From Aliarcobacter sp. (lineage in GTDB: Bacteria; Campylobacterota; Campylobacteria; Campylobacterales; Arcobacteraceae), in NCBI GenBank assembly GCA_028690445.1, contig JAQVBE010000010.1, positions 36,217 through 100,216 of the forward strand: 64,000 nucleotides of DNA, in the 5' to 3' direction. Below the pieces are notes generated by a model. It was not told the origin of the DNA, ran no database searches, and saw nothing but the letters and a program-made list of their open reading frames with translations. The translations under genes were made by a program, and so were the position numbers. Of this stretch, positions 1 to 8,560 are shown piece after piece (positions within the stretch are counted from its first letter, which is position 1; every line of letters starts with the position of its first letter).

Positions 1-499
1 GCATCTTTAGTATTCGTACTCTCAACTTCAATTTCTAAACTATTTTCAGTATTACTTTCTTTTGTTATTATAGAAATATCAGAATTATGCTTTATTTCTT
101 TTGGAATTATTGTTTCTTTTACATTTTTTTAGCTTCAATAACTAATCTATCTAATAAAGAAGTTGTTGAAGTTATTTTTTGTTCTTCAGGTTTATCAGTT
201 TCACCCTTTTCAGGTTCAATCTTTATATTTCCTAATTGTGTATTATCCAATTTTATTTCTGGATTTATTTCTGAATTTACTTCTAGATTTTCAACACTAG
301 GTTTTTCTTCTGTCTTTACTTCTTTTGCAGGAGTTGTAACAGCAGTAGTTGCTTTTTCTTCTTTTATTGCTGTATTATTTGATAATAAAGAATCAAATAA
401 AGAAGGTTTGTCTTTTACTGTTTGCTCAGAAGTTGAACTAACAGCATTAGTATTTGCTGTTGTTTCAGTTGAAAGTAAATTATTAATTATATTTGGCAT
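1..499 (-). CDS. FliK-like hook-length control protein, partial, interrupted by a frameshift
   Basis: The frame from ATG 499 encodes an acidic, Ser/Thr/Glu/Lys-rich, low-complexity chain of 126 residues ending at a TAA at 119-121. Just before the stop the codons are GCT AAA AAA ATG TAA, inside a run of seven A (124-130). Reading one base back (-1 frame) continues AAT GTA AAA GAA and stays open for 40 codons to position 1, with the same acidic composition. The coding region therefore appears to continue beyond the window, with one A missing or a slippage site. The position directly after flgC and fliE, and the linker-like sequence, suggest the N-terminal part of a FliK-type ruler. The conserved FliK C-terminal domain is outside the window, so the name is an inference from context. 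Confidence 0.55.
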
Positions 500-504
500 T
501 TTGA

Positions 505-966
505 TTACACATTTAATATTTCTAAAGTTTTAGAATCAATATTTTTGTGAGTATTAAATGAAGCTACATTTGATTCATAAGATCTCATTGCTTCTGTTAA
601 ATCAACCATTTCTACAACAGGATTAATATCAGGATATGCAACATATCCATTCTCATCAGCATCAGGATGGGCAGGTTCATATCTCATAACAGGCTTAGCA
701 TCAGATTGAACTATAGATTTAACACCAACACCTCTTAATGAAATATCTGAATTTTTATTATTTGTAGTTTCAACTTCATTTGAATTAGTTTTTTTACTAT
801 TTGCTAAAAGAATATCTTGAAATACTACTTGCTGTTTTTTATAAGGACCACCTTCTAAAGTATGAGTAGTTTTAGCATTTGCAATATTCGCACTCACAAC
901 ATTAATTCTTGTTCTTTGAGCACTCATACCAGAAGTTGATACATTATATCCATCAAAAAAACCCAT
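505..966 (-). CDS. flgC: Flagellar basal-body rod protein FlgC
   Basis: Proximal rod subunit, 153 residues. The N-terminus has the rod/hook signature (GMSAQRTRINVVSANIANA, about residues 13-31). The C-terminus has the matching helix (MVDLTEAMRSYESN) that packs against it in the axial family. Length is normal for FlgC. It follows fliE by 14 bases, the usual fliE-flgC pairing, and the FliK-like gene starts five bases after it. Export is through the flagellar type III apparatus; no Sec signal is seen. Confidence 0.95.
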   Translation of the reverse strand: MGFFDGYNVSTSGMSAQRTRINVVSANIANAKTTHTLEGGPYKKQQVVFQDILLANSKKTNSNEVETTNNKNSDISLRGVGVKSIVQSDAKPVMRYEPAHPDADENGYVAYPDINPVVEMVDLTEAMRSYESNVASFNTHKNIDSKTLEILNV

Positions 967-980
967 TTTAAATCCTTTTA

Positions 981-1277
981 CTAAATTTGCATTCTCATAA
1001 TTTCTTTATACGCAGTTAAAGCTTTATTTTTAACTTCTAACGCTAATTTCATAGACAATTCAGCTTCTTCAATTTTTTGTACTGCTTCTTGCAGGTTTGT
1101 AACTTTTCCTGTTGCAATTCCTTCCATAGAATTATAACCTTTAACCTGTTCATCATTTACTTCTGAAATAGCATCATTTAACATGTTTTGAAAAGATTTA
1201 TCTTGGCTTGGAAGTACCTTGTTATTTGTATTTAATCCTAAAGAACCTATTGAATTTGATATTGAAGATATATTCAT
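981..1277 (-). CDS. fliE: Flagellar hook-basal body complex protein FliE
   Basis: Adapter between the MS ring/export gate and the rod, 98 residues, normal length. The C-terminal half carries the FliE pattern: an amphipathic helix rich in Glu and Ala (KIEEAELSMKLALEVKNK) followed by TAYKEIMRMQI at the end. It lies directly upstream of flgC in the same operon, so both proximal rod parts are made together. Confidence 0.93.
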   Translation of the reverse strand: MNISSISNSIGSLGLNTNNKVLPSQDKSFQNMLNDAISEVNDEQVKGYNSMEGIATGKVTNLQEAVQKIEEAELSMKLALEVKNKALTAYKEIMRMQI

Positions 1278-1287
1278 AATTTACCTT

Positions 1288-1623
1288 TTACTTTGTTTTT
1301 TTCTGATCTTTATTATTTGCATCGGAAATGTCTTTTACTGTTAATTCATTTAACATAAGTTGAATTTTTTCTTCATTATATTTGAAATTAAACTCATTTC
1401 TTTTATTCTCAAGACTGAAAAGACTTATGATTAATGAAAGCATCATATTACTGACACCTTTTAAAACTATTGTTATTAGAATAATACCTAAAATCATCTC
1501 CATGGGAGTAAATAAATCAGCATTTATTATAAAAAATATTAGTGTTGCAAAAAATCCAGTAGCAATATAAAATCTAAATACGCCACTATTTATTACAGTT
1601 TGTGAGAATCTCTCAATTACCAT
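1288..1623 (-). CDS. Small inner-membrane protein in the flagellar cluster
   Basis: 111 residues with two or three hydrophobic segments (about residues 17-36 and 41-70) and a charged, lysine-rich cytoplasmic tail ending in KKTK. I do not recognise a family. It sits between flhG and fliE, 10 bases upstream of fliE and about 68 bases after flhG, so co-transcription with the flagellar genes is likely. A role in basal-body assembly or protein export is possible but unproven. Confidence 0.6.
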   Translation of the reverse strand: MVIERFSQTVINSGVFRFYIATGFFATLIFFIINADLFTPMEMILGIILITIVLKGVSNMMLSLIISLFSLENKRNEFNFKYNEEKIQLMLNELTVKDISDANNKDQKKTK

Positions 1624-1691
1624 AATTCTGTACTTTTTGTAACAATATTAATAGAATTTATTGAACTTAGTTTTTGCACTTAGAACAAACC

Positions 1692-2510
1692 TTAATGAAT
1701 ATTTTTTAATAACTTATCGATAATCACTTGTAACTGTTTTGTAGTTTCATCAGATGAAAACTCATTGGCAAATAATTTTCTAAGTCTTCCTGTCGTAGAA
1801 ATATTTGCAGAAGTTGAAACGTTTCCCATATATTCTACCATAAAATCTGTATTTAAACTATTTTTCTTTCCCAAAGTTATTAAAGAATTAGCTATTGTTT
1901 CACCTATTTGATAATTTCTTGTATGATTAAAACTCAACATTAATTTATTTTTTTCAAGAGAAAGCATTTTCATCAAAGAATATACATCAGTTAAAGCACT
2001 AGGATCTGTAGTTGTTATTGCTAAAATATTATCAGAAATTGATAAAAATTCTTTTACATATTCATTTAATCCAGCTCCTGTGTCAACCAATAAAATATCA
2101 AAAGTATTTAAAGAAATTATATCTTTTACAATTCTAGAAAAAACAAAAGTATTTTTATTTGAGCTATATTGATAGCCACTTCTTCCAGCAATTAAATAAA
2201 CATTTGAATAAATTGTTGATGTAATTACCTCATCTAGTGTTTTTGTTCCATCTATATATTCAAAAAGCGTATTTTGTGGCTTAATATCAAATAAAACCTG
2301 CATATTCGCCAAACCAATATCTGCATCTAAAACAGCAACTTTAAAACCTCTACGTGAAAGTAAAAAAGCCATATTAGCAGTAAAAGTAGATTTCCCGACT
2401 CCACCTTTTCCCGATGTTATTGTTATTAATTTAGTTTTAGAATAGTTTTTTTTTACTCTATTAGTAAGTTTTACTAACTTACTAGCTTGAGAAGAAATTG
2501 CATCAAACAA
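1692..2510 (-). CDS. flhG: Flagellar number regulator FlhG (MinD-like ATPase)
   Basis: ParA/MinD-family ATPase of 272 residues. The deviant Walker A GKGGVGKS is at residues 34-41. It is followed by a second conserved Asp motif (VLDADIGLANMQVLF) and a Walker-B-like LLVDTGAG. The C-terminal end is basic and amphipathic, as expected of a membrane-targeting tail. FlhG works with FlhF to fix the number and site of flagella. It begins three bases after the flhF stop, the usual flhF-flhG pair. Confidence 0.94.
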   Translation of the reverse strand: MFDAISSQASKLVKLTNRVKKNYSKTKLITITSGKGGVGKSTFTANMAFLLSRRGFKVAVLDADIGLANMQVLFDIKPQNTLFEYIDGTKTLDEVITSTIYSNVYLIAGRSGYQYSSNKNTFVFSRIVKDIISLNTFDILLVDTGAGLNEYVKEFLSISDNILAITTTDPSALTDVYSLMKMLSLEKNKLMLSFNHTRNYQIGETIANSLITLGKKNSLNTDFMVEYMGNVSTSANISTTGRLRKLFANEFSSDETTKQLQVIIDKLLKNIH

Positions 2511-2513
2511 TTC

Positions 2514-3662
2514 TTATCTCCTAATACATTGTTTATTCATAAAACAATCTATTAAAAAAGTTGAATCTGATACAATTAAATCATCTGGCACATTTTGTCC
2601 AATAGAAAAATATGTGATAGATTTTTTTGTTTTATGGGCAAAAGATATGAGATTTCCAAAACTTCTTGTTTCATCTAATTTAGTAAAAGTTAAATAATCA
2701 ATAGAAAGTCTTGAATAATTTTTATAAATTTCAAGTAAATCACTATGTTTAACATTTGCAGGAAGAACTAAAATCTTTTCAATTGGTAATTCTTCAACTC
2801 TTTTTTGATATTCATTTATAAGCTCAATTTTATCAATATCATATTGACTTGAACCTGCTGTATCAATAAAAATATAATTACAATCTTTTAATCTTAAAAG
2901 TGCTTCAGATAAACCCTCAGGTTTTTTTACAATCTCCAAAGGCAATCTCATAATATTTGTATAAGCTTGTAATTGCTCTATTGCTCCAACTCTAAATGAA
3001 TCTAAAGTTACAATACCAACTTTATAGTTTTGCCCCAATTTATAAGCATATCTTGCAGCTAATTTTGAAATAGTCGTAGTTTTTCCAACTCCTGTTGGTC
3101 CAACCATCATAATTATTTTTCTTTGATGTTTTCTTAATGGAACCTCATGTTTTATTGGAATTACCCTTCTTAAAATCAATTTAAAAAAATCATTAACTTT
3201 TTTTGGATTTGATTTTAATGCAATAGGTAATTGTTTAATAGTTTTTTTCATAATTGTATAAGTCATCTCTTGATCAAACTCATTTTGTTCAAAAATGTTA
3301 TACATAGATGCAAATTCAGGAGGTATTGTTAAATCATATAATTGACTTTTAGGATTCCAAATAGATTTTTGAACTTGTTCTAAAACACTTTGCATTTTAA
3401 GAATCTCTTCTTTAAAATCATATACTTGTGTTTTCATTGCTTCTGAATTAGCTGTTGCTTTGCTAATTGCTGTTTTGGTATATTGTAAATTTTTCTTTTT
3501 ATGTTGATCTTCGATTGCCACAACAACTTCATACATATCTTTGCCATTTTGTTGTGTAGATATTTTCTTTGTAGATATTACAATAGCTTCTTCACCACAC
3601 TCTTCCTGAGCTTGTCGCAATGCGATAGTTGGTGTTTCTCCTAAAAAAGATAACATATTCAT
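2514..3662 (-). CDS. flhF: Flagellar biosynthesis GTPase FlhF
   Basis: SRP-type GTPase of 382 residues. An N-terminal variable region is followed by an N domain and a G domain with G1 GPTGVGKTTT at about residue 187, DSFRVGAIEQL, G3 IDTAGSSQ and G4 TKLDE. It recruits early basal-body parts to the pole and is stimulated by FlhG, encoded next. It overlaps the upstream gene by four bases (ATGA), indicating translational coupling. Confidence 0.95.
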   Translation of the reverse strand: MNMLSFLGETPTIALRQAQEECGEEAIVISTKKISTQQNGKDMYEVVVAIEDQHKKKNLQYTKTAISKATANSEAMKTQVYDFKEEILKMQSVLEQVQKSIWNPKSQLYDLTIPPEFASMYNIFEQNEFDQEMTYTIMKKTIKQLPIALKSNPKKVNDFFKLILRRVIPIKHEVPLRKHQRKIIMMVGPTGVGKTTTISKLAARYAYKLGQNYKVGIVTLDSFRVGAIEQLQAYTNIMRLPLEIVKKPEGLSEALLRLKDCNYIFIDTAGSSQYDIDKIELINEYQKRVEELPIEKILVLPANVKHSDLLEIYKNYSRLSIDYLTFTKLDETRSFGNLISFAHKTKKSITYFSIGQNVPDDLIVSDSTFLIDCFMNKQCIRR

Positions 3663-4054
3663 TTTGTTCTTCCATCTTTATATATTTGTTCAATTGTACC
3701 ATCGAGATTTTTTATACGAATAAACTCACTATTTTCATAGATTACTTTACCTTTTTTTTCTATTTTTACGCCACCAAAATTAAATATAACTGATTCATTT
3801 TCATATTTTTTAACATCTTTTATACAAATTATTGTATTTCTATTTATATAGTGCGTGGTAAGATACTCTTTATTTTGCAACTGACTTAGTGTTAAAGGAA
3901 TACAAGACTTACTTATTTCATCTACATTTTGTACTACAACTTTTGAACTATCAAGTTTTTCTTCAAAATTTATTGCAACCTTTGAAACTAAAACACTAAT
4001 TGCAAAAAGATTAACATTTAATAAAAAAACTAAAAAACTAAGCTTTAATATCAA
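3659..4054 (-). CDS. Exported protein, possible FlgA-like C-terminal domain
   Basis: The likely start is TTG at 4052-4054, eight bases after a strong GGAGG; the in-frame ATG at 4069 contains that GGAGG and so is less likely. The product is about 131 residues with a Sec-type signal peptide (ILKLSFLVFLLNVNLFA). The mature part has a paired-strand pattern near its end (VKIEKKGKVIYENS, then IRIKNLDGTIEQIYKDG) that loosely resembles the SAF/FlgA region of the P-ring chaperone. This resemblance is weak. It overlaps the FlgN-like gene upstream and flhF downstream, so it belongs to the flagellar operon. Confidence 0.5.
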   Translation of the reverse strand: MILKLSFLVFLLNVNLFAISVLVSKVAINFEEKLDSSKVVVQNVDEISKSCIPLTLSQLQNKEYLTTHYINRNTIICIKDVKKYENESVIFNFGGVKIEKKGKVIYENSEFIRIKNLDGTIEQIYKDGRTK

Positions 4055-4415
4055 AAATCTTTCCTCCATTAACTGCAGTAATCTCTGAAACTAAATCTTT
4101 ATACATTTGTTGTACTGGTAATACAATTGATGCTAATCTTTTATTTAATTCATAAAGATCTTTTAATTCTATTTCTAATAAATCAACACTTGCTCTATAA
4201 ATATTAACATCAATGCCTTCTTGAATTTTAGACATAAGTTCTTCATTTAATTTAGTTTTTAATGAAGTAATTTTTTCTATCATAATATGCTTTTCATCAT
4301 TTCTTTTTAGAAGTTCTTCATGTTTTGCTGCTTTTATATCTTCAATATCTTGTTCAATAGAGCTTTTCAATTTTATTATTAAATCTGACATATTTTGTAT
4401 AGTGTTTTCAATCAT
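4038..4415 (-). CDS. FlgN-like flagellar chaperone (putative)
   Basis: 125 residues, almost wholly helical and charged, with no signal peptide or membrane segment. Size and heptad-like pattern fit the FlgN family of export chaperones for hook-junction proteins. It lies immediately after the FlgJ-like gene and before flhF, a position where other Campylobacterota keep small chaperones. FlgK and FlgL are not in this window. The assignment rests on size, helical character and location. Confidence 0.5.
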   Translation of the reverse strand: MIENTIQNMSDLIIKLKSSIEQDIEDIKAAKHEELLKRNDEKHIMIEKITSLKTKLNEELMSKIQEGIDVNIYRASVDLLEIELKDLYELNKRLASIVLPVQQMYKDLVSEITAVNGGKIFDIKA

Positions 4416-4423
4416 AAGAATCC

Positions 4424-4729
4424 TTATTTATTGTTTTGTGTTAAAAATTCATAAAGCATATTACTAATTCCTAAGCCACCAGTAGCGCTATCTGCAATAG
4501 ACTGTGTATACATTCCTTTTATTATATCAGAACCAGCACCCTCACCTGCAATATTTGTTGTTCTTAAAGATACATCCATGATTTGATTTAAAAAAAATGA
4601 CTCAAAATCATTACAAACTTTTTTTAATTGTTCAGAACCTTTATCTTTTAAATTTTCTTGTTTTACATTATCAAATTTATTGACTTGTAAAATATCTTTA
4701 TTTAATAAATTATTACTACTAATTTCCAT
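4424..4729 (-). CDS. flgJ: FlgJ-like rod-binding protein (N-terminal domain only)
   Basis: 101 residues matching the rod-binding half of FlgJ: FESFFLNQIMD at about 42-52, then GAGSDIIKGMYTQSIAD and GGLGISNMLYEFL at the end. The muramidase domain of enteric FlgJ is absent, as is common in Campylobacterota, where a separate hydrolase opens the wall. Its start overlaps the end of the 61-residue gene upstream. Confidence 0.8.
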   Translation of the reverse strand: MEISSNNLLNKDILQVNKFDNVKQENLKDKGSEQLKKVCNDFESFFLNQIMDVSLRTTNIAGEGAGSDIIKGMYTQSIADSATGGLGISNMLYEFLTQNNK

Positions 4730-4914
4730 TATTGCAACCTATCAAAGAAATTTTCTTTATTTAAAGTATCTTGCTGACTATTCTCAGCAAGAATATTACT
4801 TTTTTGATGATATGAAGCAAATGCTGAAATATCCCACTCATCTCTTAGAATTGTAGAACCTATAACTCTATTTGTATCAGAGGCTTCAAACCTTCCAATA
4901 GTACTTTTATCCAT
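4729..4914 (-). CDS. Small protein of unknown function between fliY and flgJ
   Basis: 61 residues, soluble, no recognised motif. It is tightly packed: three bases after the fliY-like stop and overlapping the FlgJ-like gene by one base, which supports real translation. No signal peptide or membrane segment is seen. The embedding in an uninterrupted flagellar operon makes a motility role likely, but no function can be named. Confidence 0.5.
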   Translation of the reverse strand: MDKSTIGRFEASDTNRVIGSTILRDEWDISAFASYHQKSNILAENSQQDTLNKENFFDRLQ

Positions 4915-4917
4915 AAA

Positions 4918-5793
4918 CTATAGCCCTATATGATTTAATCTAAATTCTTCATTCCCAATTTTTTTTATTTTCAATCCAAATTTTCCATCGACGATAACAG
5001 CTTCACCCACTCCTATTTTTACCCCATTTACCAAAACTTCCAAAGGTTCATTTACCATTTGTTCAAGTTCTATAATCTCACCAACATCCCATCTTAAAAT
5101 ATCTTTTAATAAAACGACTTTTGTTCCTAATCGAACACTTAATTTCAATTTTATATGATATAAAAGTTCAAGATTTTTTGGTGTTTGAAAAGTTGGTGTA
5201 GGTGGATAGTTATAATTATTATTAGAAACGATAGAAGATGTTCCACTATCTTTTGAATCATTTCCATCTCCTTCAACACCTGTAATTAACGAAAAAAATG
5301 GTGAAATGATTTCATCAAAGTAGATAATAATCGGTAATTTCTCATCATCTAAAGATAAAATCATTTCAAAAATATTTGTTTTATTTTCTAAAGAAGAACC
5401 CTCAACAATTGTTGAACTTTTTACTTCTGATTTTATAGATCCAATATCAGGTAATCCTTGAGCATTTACAGATGTACAAAAACTTCCACATATATTTGAG
5501 ATAATTTCATTTACTGCATCAGTAATTTCATCATCTATATGCTCTTTTAAATCACCCATCCCACCAAGCATTAAATATTCAAATTTAGTTGCAGTTAGTG
5601 CTGGTATAAAAAAAGTTAATTTTGCAGATATCCCTTTGAAATCAAACTTAACTACACACTCAACAAGTTGTGTAGAATCAAAATTATCACTTATTAAAGC
5701 TACAACAGATTCAACCTGAGAGCTTTTTGATAATAATTGTTCTAAAGTATTTGAAAGTTCTTCTTTAAATATATTTGATAAATCTGATGCCAA
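4918..5793 (-). CDS. fliY: FliY/FliN-family flagellar switch protein
   Basis: 291 residues. The C-terminal 85 residues form a SpoA/FliN domain (LKLSVRLGTKVVLLKDIL, EPLEVLVNGVKIGVGEAVIVDGKFGLKI). The N-terminal 160 residues look like a CheC/CheX-type fold (about residues 20-160), and a Gly/Ser/Asn/Pro-rich linker joins them. This layout is that of FliY, a C-ring protein that may act on CheY-P. A separate short FliN is encoded at 12909, and FliM is not in the window. I could not confirm intact phosphatase residues by eye. Confidence 0.8.
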   Translation of the reverse strand: MASDLSNIFKEELSNTLEQLLSKSSQVESVVALISDNFDSTQLVECVVKFDFKGISAKLTFFIPALTATKFEYLMLGGMGDLKEHIDDEITDAVNEIISNICGSFCTSVNAQGLPDIGSIKSEVKSSTIVEGSSLENKTNIFEMILSLDDEKLPIIIYFDEIISPFFSLITGVEGDGNDSKDSGTSSIVSNNNYNYPPTPTFQTPKNLELLYHIKLKLSVRLGTKVVLLKDILRWDVGEIIELEQMVNEPLEVLVNGVKIGVGEAVIVDGKFGLKIKKIGNEEFRLNHIGL

Positions 5794-5809
5794 TTAAAAC
5801 TACCTTTAT

Positions 5810-6121
5810 TTATTTATTTCGAGATTCCAACTCTTGCAACATGTAGGCTTTAACTTTCATCATATCTTCAGTAGGATATTTAAATTCAGCGTCACCTCTT
5901 GTTATTTTTACAAAAAAGTTTTTTGAACTTTTGTCGTATCCAAATTTTACATTGTCTAAGATTATTTCATTTTTGTCAGTAATATCGCCTGAACCTAATG
6001 CCTTTTTATATTGGTCTTCTTGTATTACTTTATTTTTTTCGTCTACATTAATAACTTTTTGTGTTTTCTCTGAATTATTAACTTTTGAATTTTCTATTTC
6101 TGCAATTCTTCCGATTTCCAT
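5810..6121 (-). CDS. FlaG-like protein
   Basis: 103 residues. A charged disordered N-terminal half is followed by a FlaG-type domain with the pattern VKFGYDKSSKNFFVKI, TRGDAEFKYPTEDMM and a C-terminal helix. FlaG proteins influence filament length in several bacteria. The canonical QIP motif is replaced here by KYP, so the domain is divergent. A good AAGGAG site precedes ATG 6121, and an AT-rich 78-base gap before it could hold an internal promoter. Confidence 0.6.
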   Translation of the reverse strand: MEIGRIAEIENSKVNNSEKTQKVINVDEKNKVIQEDQYKKALGSGDITDKNEIILDNVKFGYDKSSKNFFVKITRGDAEFKYPTEDMMKVKAYMLQELESRNK

Positions 6122-6199
6122 AGTATTCTCCTTAAAAAAGTAACAATTTTAGATTATTATAGCAGAAAAAAATTAAATTATTTAAGATTCTTAGTGAAA

Positions 6200-8197
6200 C
6201 TATAAAGATTCTAAATACTCATCAAATCCTATTAATTTGAAATCTATTAAAGAATCCAGATAAGGCTGAAGCAAAAATTGCTTAGCACTTGAAATCTTCA
6301 AATCTTGTATTAACTGAATAGCAGTTAAAAAATCTGCATCTGGATCATTTAATATAACTTTAATTAATGAAATTTGAATAGAAGCATCATTATATCTTCC
6401 AGCTTCAAGCAATGCAGCAACCATTAAATACATACTATATTTATCTTCTAATTTATACTCTGATTGTAAATATTCTAATGTTTTAATTGCTTCATCAGGT
6501 GAATTAGAATGTAAATCTCTCAAAGCTTTCGTTCTTAAATAAGAAGGTGTTTTTTTACCTGAAATATTCATATCAGCTTTTAAAAAAATACCTAATCCTT
6601 TTAAAATATCAACATAAAATCTCGTTATAATCAAAGGTCCTTCTAAAAACTGATTATTTAAACTCAAAGGAATAGAATCTTGTAATCTTGAATAATAAGT
6701 GTAGTCCGACTCAGCTTTTCTTCTTTGTACCATTTTTATTAAAAAGGTTAATGGATCTTTAAAATGCTCATCAAGTAACGCATGATTTTCACTTACATTT
6801 CCAGTTTTCATTGCTTTTAAGAAATCTAATGCTTTATAAAATATTGTGTTTTCATATTCAAAAGGCTTATCTGCTGAAGAAAACTGAGGATTCATAAATA
6901 ATTTATAAATTTCTTTTGAGAAATAATTATACAAACCATTATTACTTTTTATATTTCCTTCAATATATTCTTTATCTTTTATTTTAATATTTAATCTATT
7001 TGCTGTTATTAAATACATAATTGAATAAAGTTTATTTCCAGGATTTAATTTATATGCTCTTTCAAAATATTTAAAAGCATTATTAAAATCATTTATTTGA
7101 GCGCATGATAATGCTAAATTATAAAAAATATATGATTTTGTATCTTTTGTTAACATCTTTTCTAGCTCTACAACCCTAATAATTGGGTCTTCTTTTACAA
7201 TTTTTAGGAATTTTGCATTATATTCAACCATCTCTTCAAGATTAAGAATACTCTCTTTTTGATTATATATAAAGCCTTTTAAGCTATCATAAATAATCTC
7301 TTGTGAATCTGAAAAAATAAATGGCGCAAAATAAAAAATAAAATCTATTTTTCGATTATCATCAAAATTTATAACTGAATTTAAGTATTGATTAGAAGTA
7401 AATTTACTTTGATTGAAGAAAATTTCCAAAGGCAATTCTGTATTTGCTTTAAAAGTACTTCTTCTTTCATTTATTAAATCTAATGTTTCTTTTAATTGAT
7501 CAATGTTATTCATTTTAAGATTTGTAAAACTTGTAAACCACAAGATTTTATCAATAGTATTTGGATTTGCATTTTGTTCTTTAGCTTTTTTTAGAAATAA
7601 ATTTGCTCTTATATAATCTTTTAATTTTATATAAATTAATGCTTTTTTTAAATCCATCGCATAATCCATTGTATTTAAAACCTCTAAAGCATTTTCATAT
7701 TCTTTTAATATTATATACGTATCAGAAAGCATTCTTTTTGAATGTTCTGATAAATTTTTATATTTTTTTGAAGTCTTAACAATAGTATCAAGATATTTAT
7801 TATCTTTTGAAATTTGATACAAATAATAACAAGCTGCCAGATAAGGATATGTGTGAATATTTGCATTTTCTGGTTTTTCATAAATTTTATTTAAATATAC
7901 TATTGCATTATCAACTGAACCTAATTTATAATAGGCAATTCCCATATTTAAGTACGAAGGTACTTCTAATATTTTAGAAGTTTTTTCAAAAAGTTTAATA
8001 GCTTCTTCATATTCATTTTTACTTAAATGCAATACTGCTTTATTAAAATCAATTTGCAAAGATAAATTTTCTTGAGATTTAACTAGCTTTTCAAACTGAA
8101 ATATTATTTCTGGTTGAGATTCCATTAAGTCATCAACAGCATATAAAATACTATTGAAAAATATTGCTAATAATAATATTTTATATACTAGTTTCAT
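6200..8197 (-). CDS. Periplasmic TPR-repeat protein, PflA-like
   Basis: 665 residues with a Sec signal peptide (KLVYKILLLAIFFNSILYA) and many TPR-like helical pairs, for example FNKAVLHLSKNEYEEAIKLF, the SYLNMGIAYYKLGSVDNAIV region and YNLALSCAQINDFNNAFKYF. In Campylobacter, the periplasmic TPR protein PflA is part of the motor scaffold that positions stators. Location in a flagellar operon, export signal and repeat content all fit that role, but sequence identity to PflA was not tested. An internal stretch of about 200 residues lacks clear repeats. Confidence 0.65.
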   Translation of the reverse strand: MKLVYKILLLAIFFNSILYAVDDLMESQPEIIFQFEKLVKSQENLSLQIDFNKAVLHLSKNEYEEAIKLFEKTSKILEVPSYLNMGIAYYKLGSVDNAIVYLNKIYEKPENANIHTYPYLAACYYLYQISKDNKYLDTIVKTSKKYKNLSEHSKRMLSDTYIILKEYENALEVLNTMDYAMDLKKALIYIKLKDYIRANLFLKKAKEQNANPNTIDKILWFTSFTNLKMNNIDQLKETLDLINERRSTFKANTELPLEIFFNQSKFTSNQYLNSVINFDDNRKIDFIFYFAPFIFSDSQEIIYDSLKGFIYNQKESILNLEEMVEYNAKFLKIVKEDPIIRVVELEKMLTKDTKSYIFYNLALSCAQINDFNNAFKYFERAYKLNPGNKLYSIMYLITANRLNIKIKDKEYIEGNIKSNNGLYNYFSKEIYKLFMNPQFSSADKPFEYENTIFYKALDFLKAMKTGNVSENHALLDEHFKDPLTFLIKMVQRRKAESDYTYYSRLQDSIPLSLNNQFLEGPLIITRFYVDILKGLGIFLKADMNISGKKTPSYLRTKALRDLHSNSPDEAIKTLEYLQSEYKLEDKYSMYLMVAALLEAGRYNDASIQISLIKVILNDPDADFLTAIQLIQDLKISSAKQFLLQPYLDSLIDFKLIGFDEYLESL

Positions 8198-8211
8198 TAC
8201 TCTACTAAAGC

Positions 8212-8541
8212 CTAAACCATTGCATTAACTTGAGCATAAAGCTCTTCATTTCTTTTTTGTAGTTCATCTAATTTATTTTTTAAATTAATATTTTCAATAC
8301 GCATTTCTTGTAAATCATCTCTAGCAACTTGTAGATTTCCTTGGTTGGATTTTAATGTATTCGCACTTATTTTTACTTGTTTTTCATATCTTTCAATTAG
8401 TGACTCAAACTTAGTAATCTCTTCTTGTAAAATATTTTTTTCTTCATTTACTTTCTTATATAAAGATTTGTAAACATTTGCACTTGAAAAAAAGTAGAGT
8501 AATAAAACTCCAAGTACTATAATTAATAAAAAATTTTCCAA
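8212..8541 (-). CDS. Membrane-anchored coiled-coil protein
   Basis: 109 residues. One N-terminal transmembrane segment (residues 3-19) is followed by a long coiled coil rich in Glu, Lys, Leu and Asn that runs to the end. It lies 14 bases before the TPR-protein gene and after a hairpin that follows flgE. A structural or scaffolding role is plausible. I do not recognise a named family. Confidence 0.6.
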   Translation of the reverse strand: MENFLLIIVLGVLLLYFFSSANVYKSLYKKVNEEKNILQEEITKFESLIERYEKQVKISANTLKSNQGNLQVARDDLQEMRIENINLKNKLDELQKRNEELYAQVNAMV

Positions 8542-8560
8542 AGTTATCCTATTTAAGTAT

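Noticed and set aside
87..533. A plus-strand open frame of 148 codons over the FliK-like and flgC end
   Set aside because: It lies opposite the flagellar genes, is rich in Phe/Ser as expected of the reverse of AT-rich coding sequence, and has no ribosome site.
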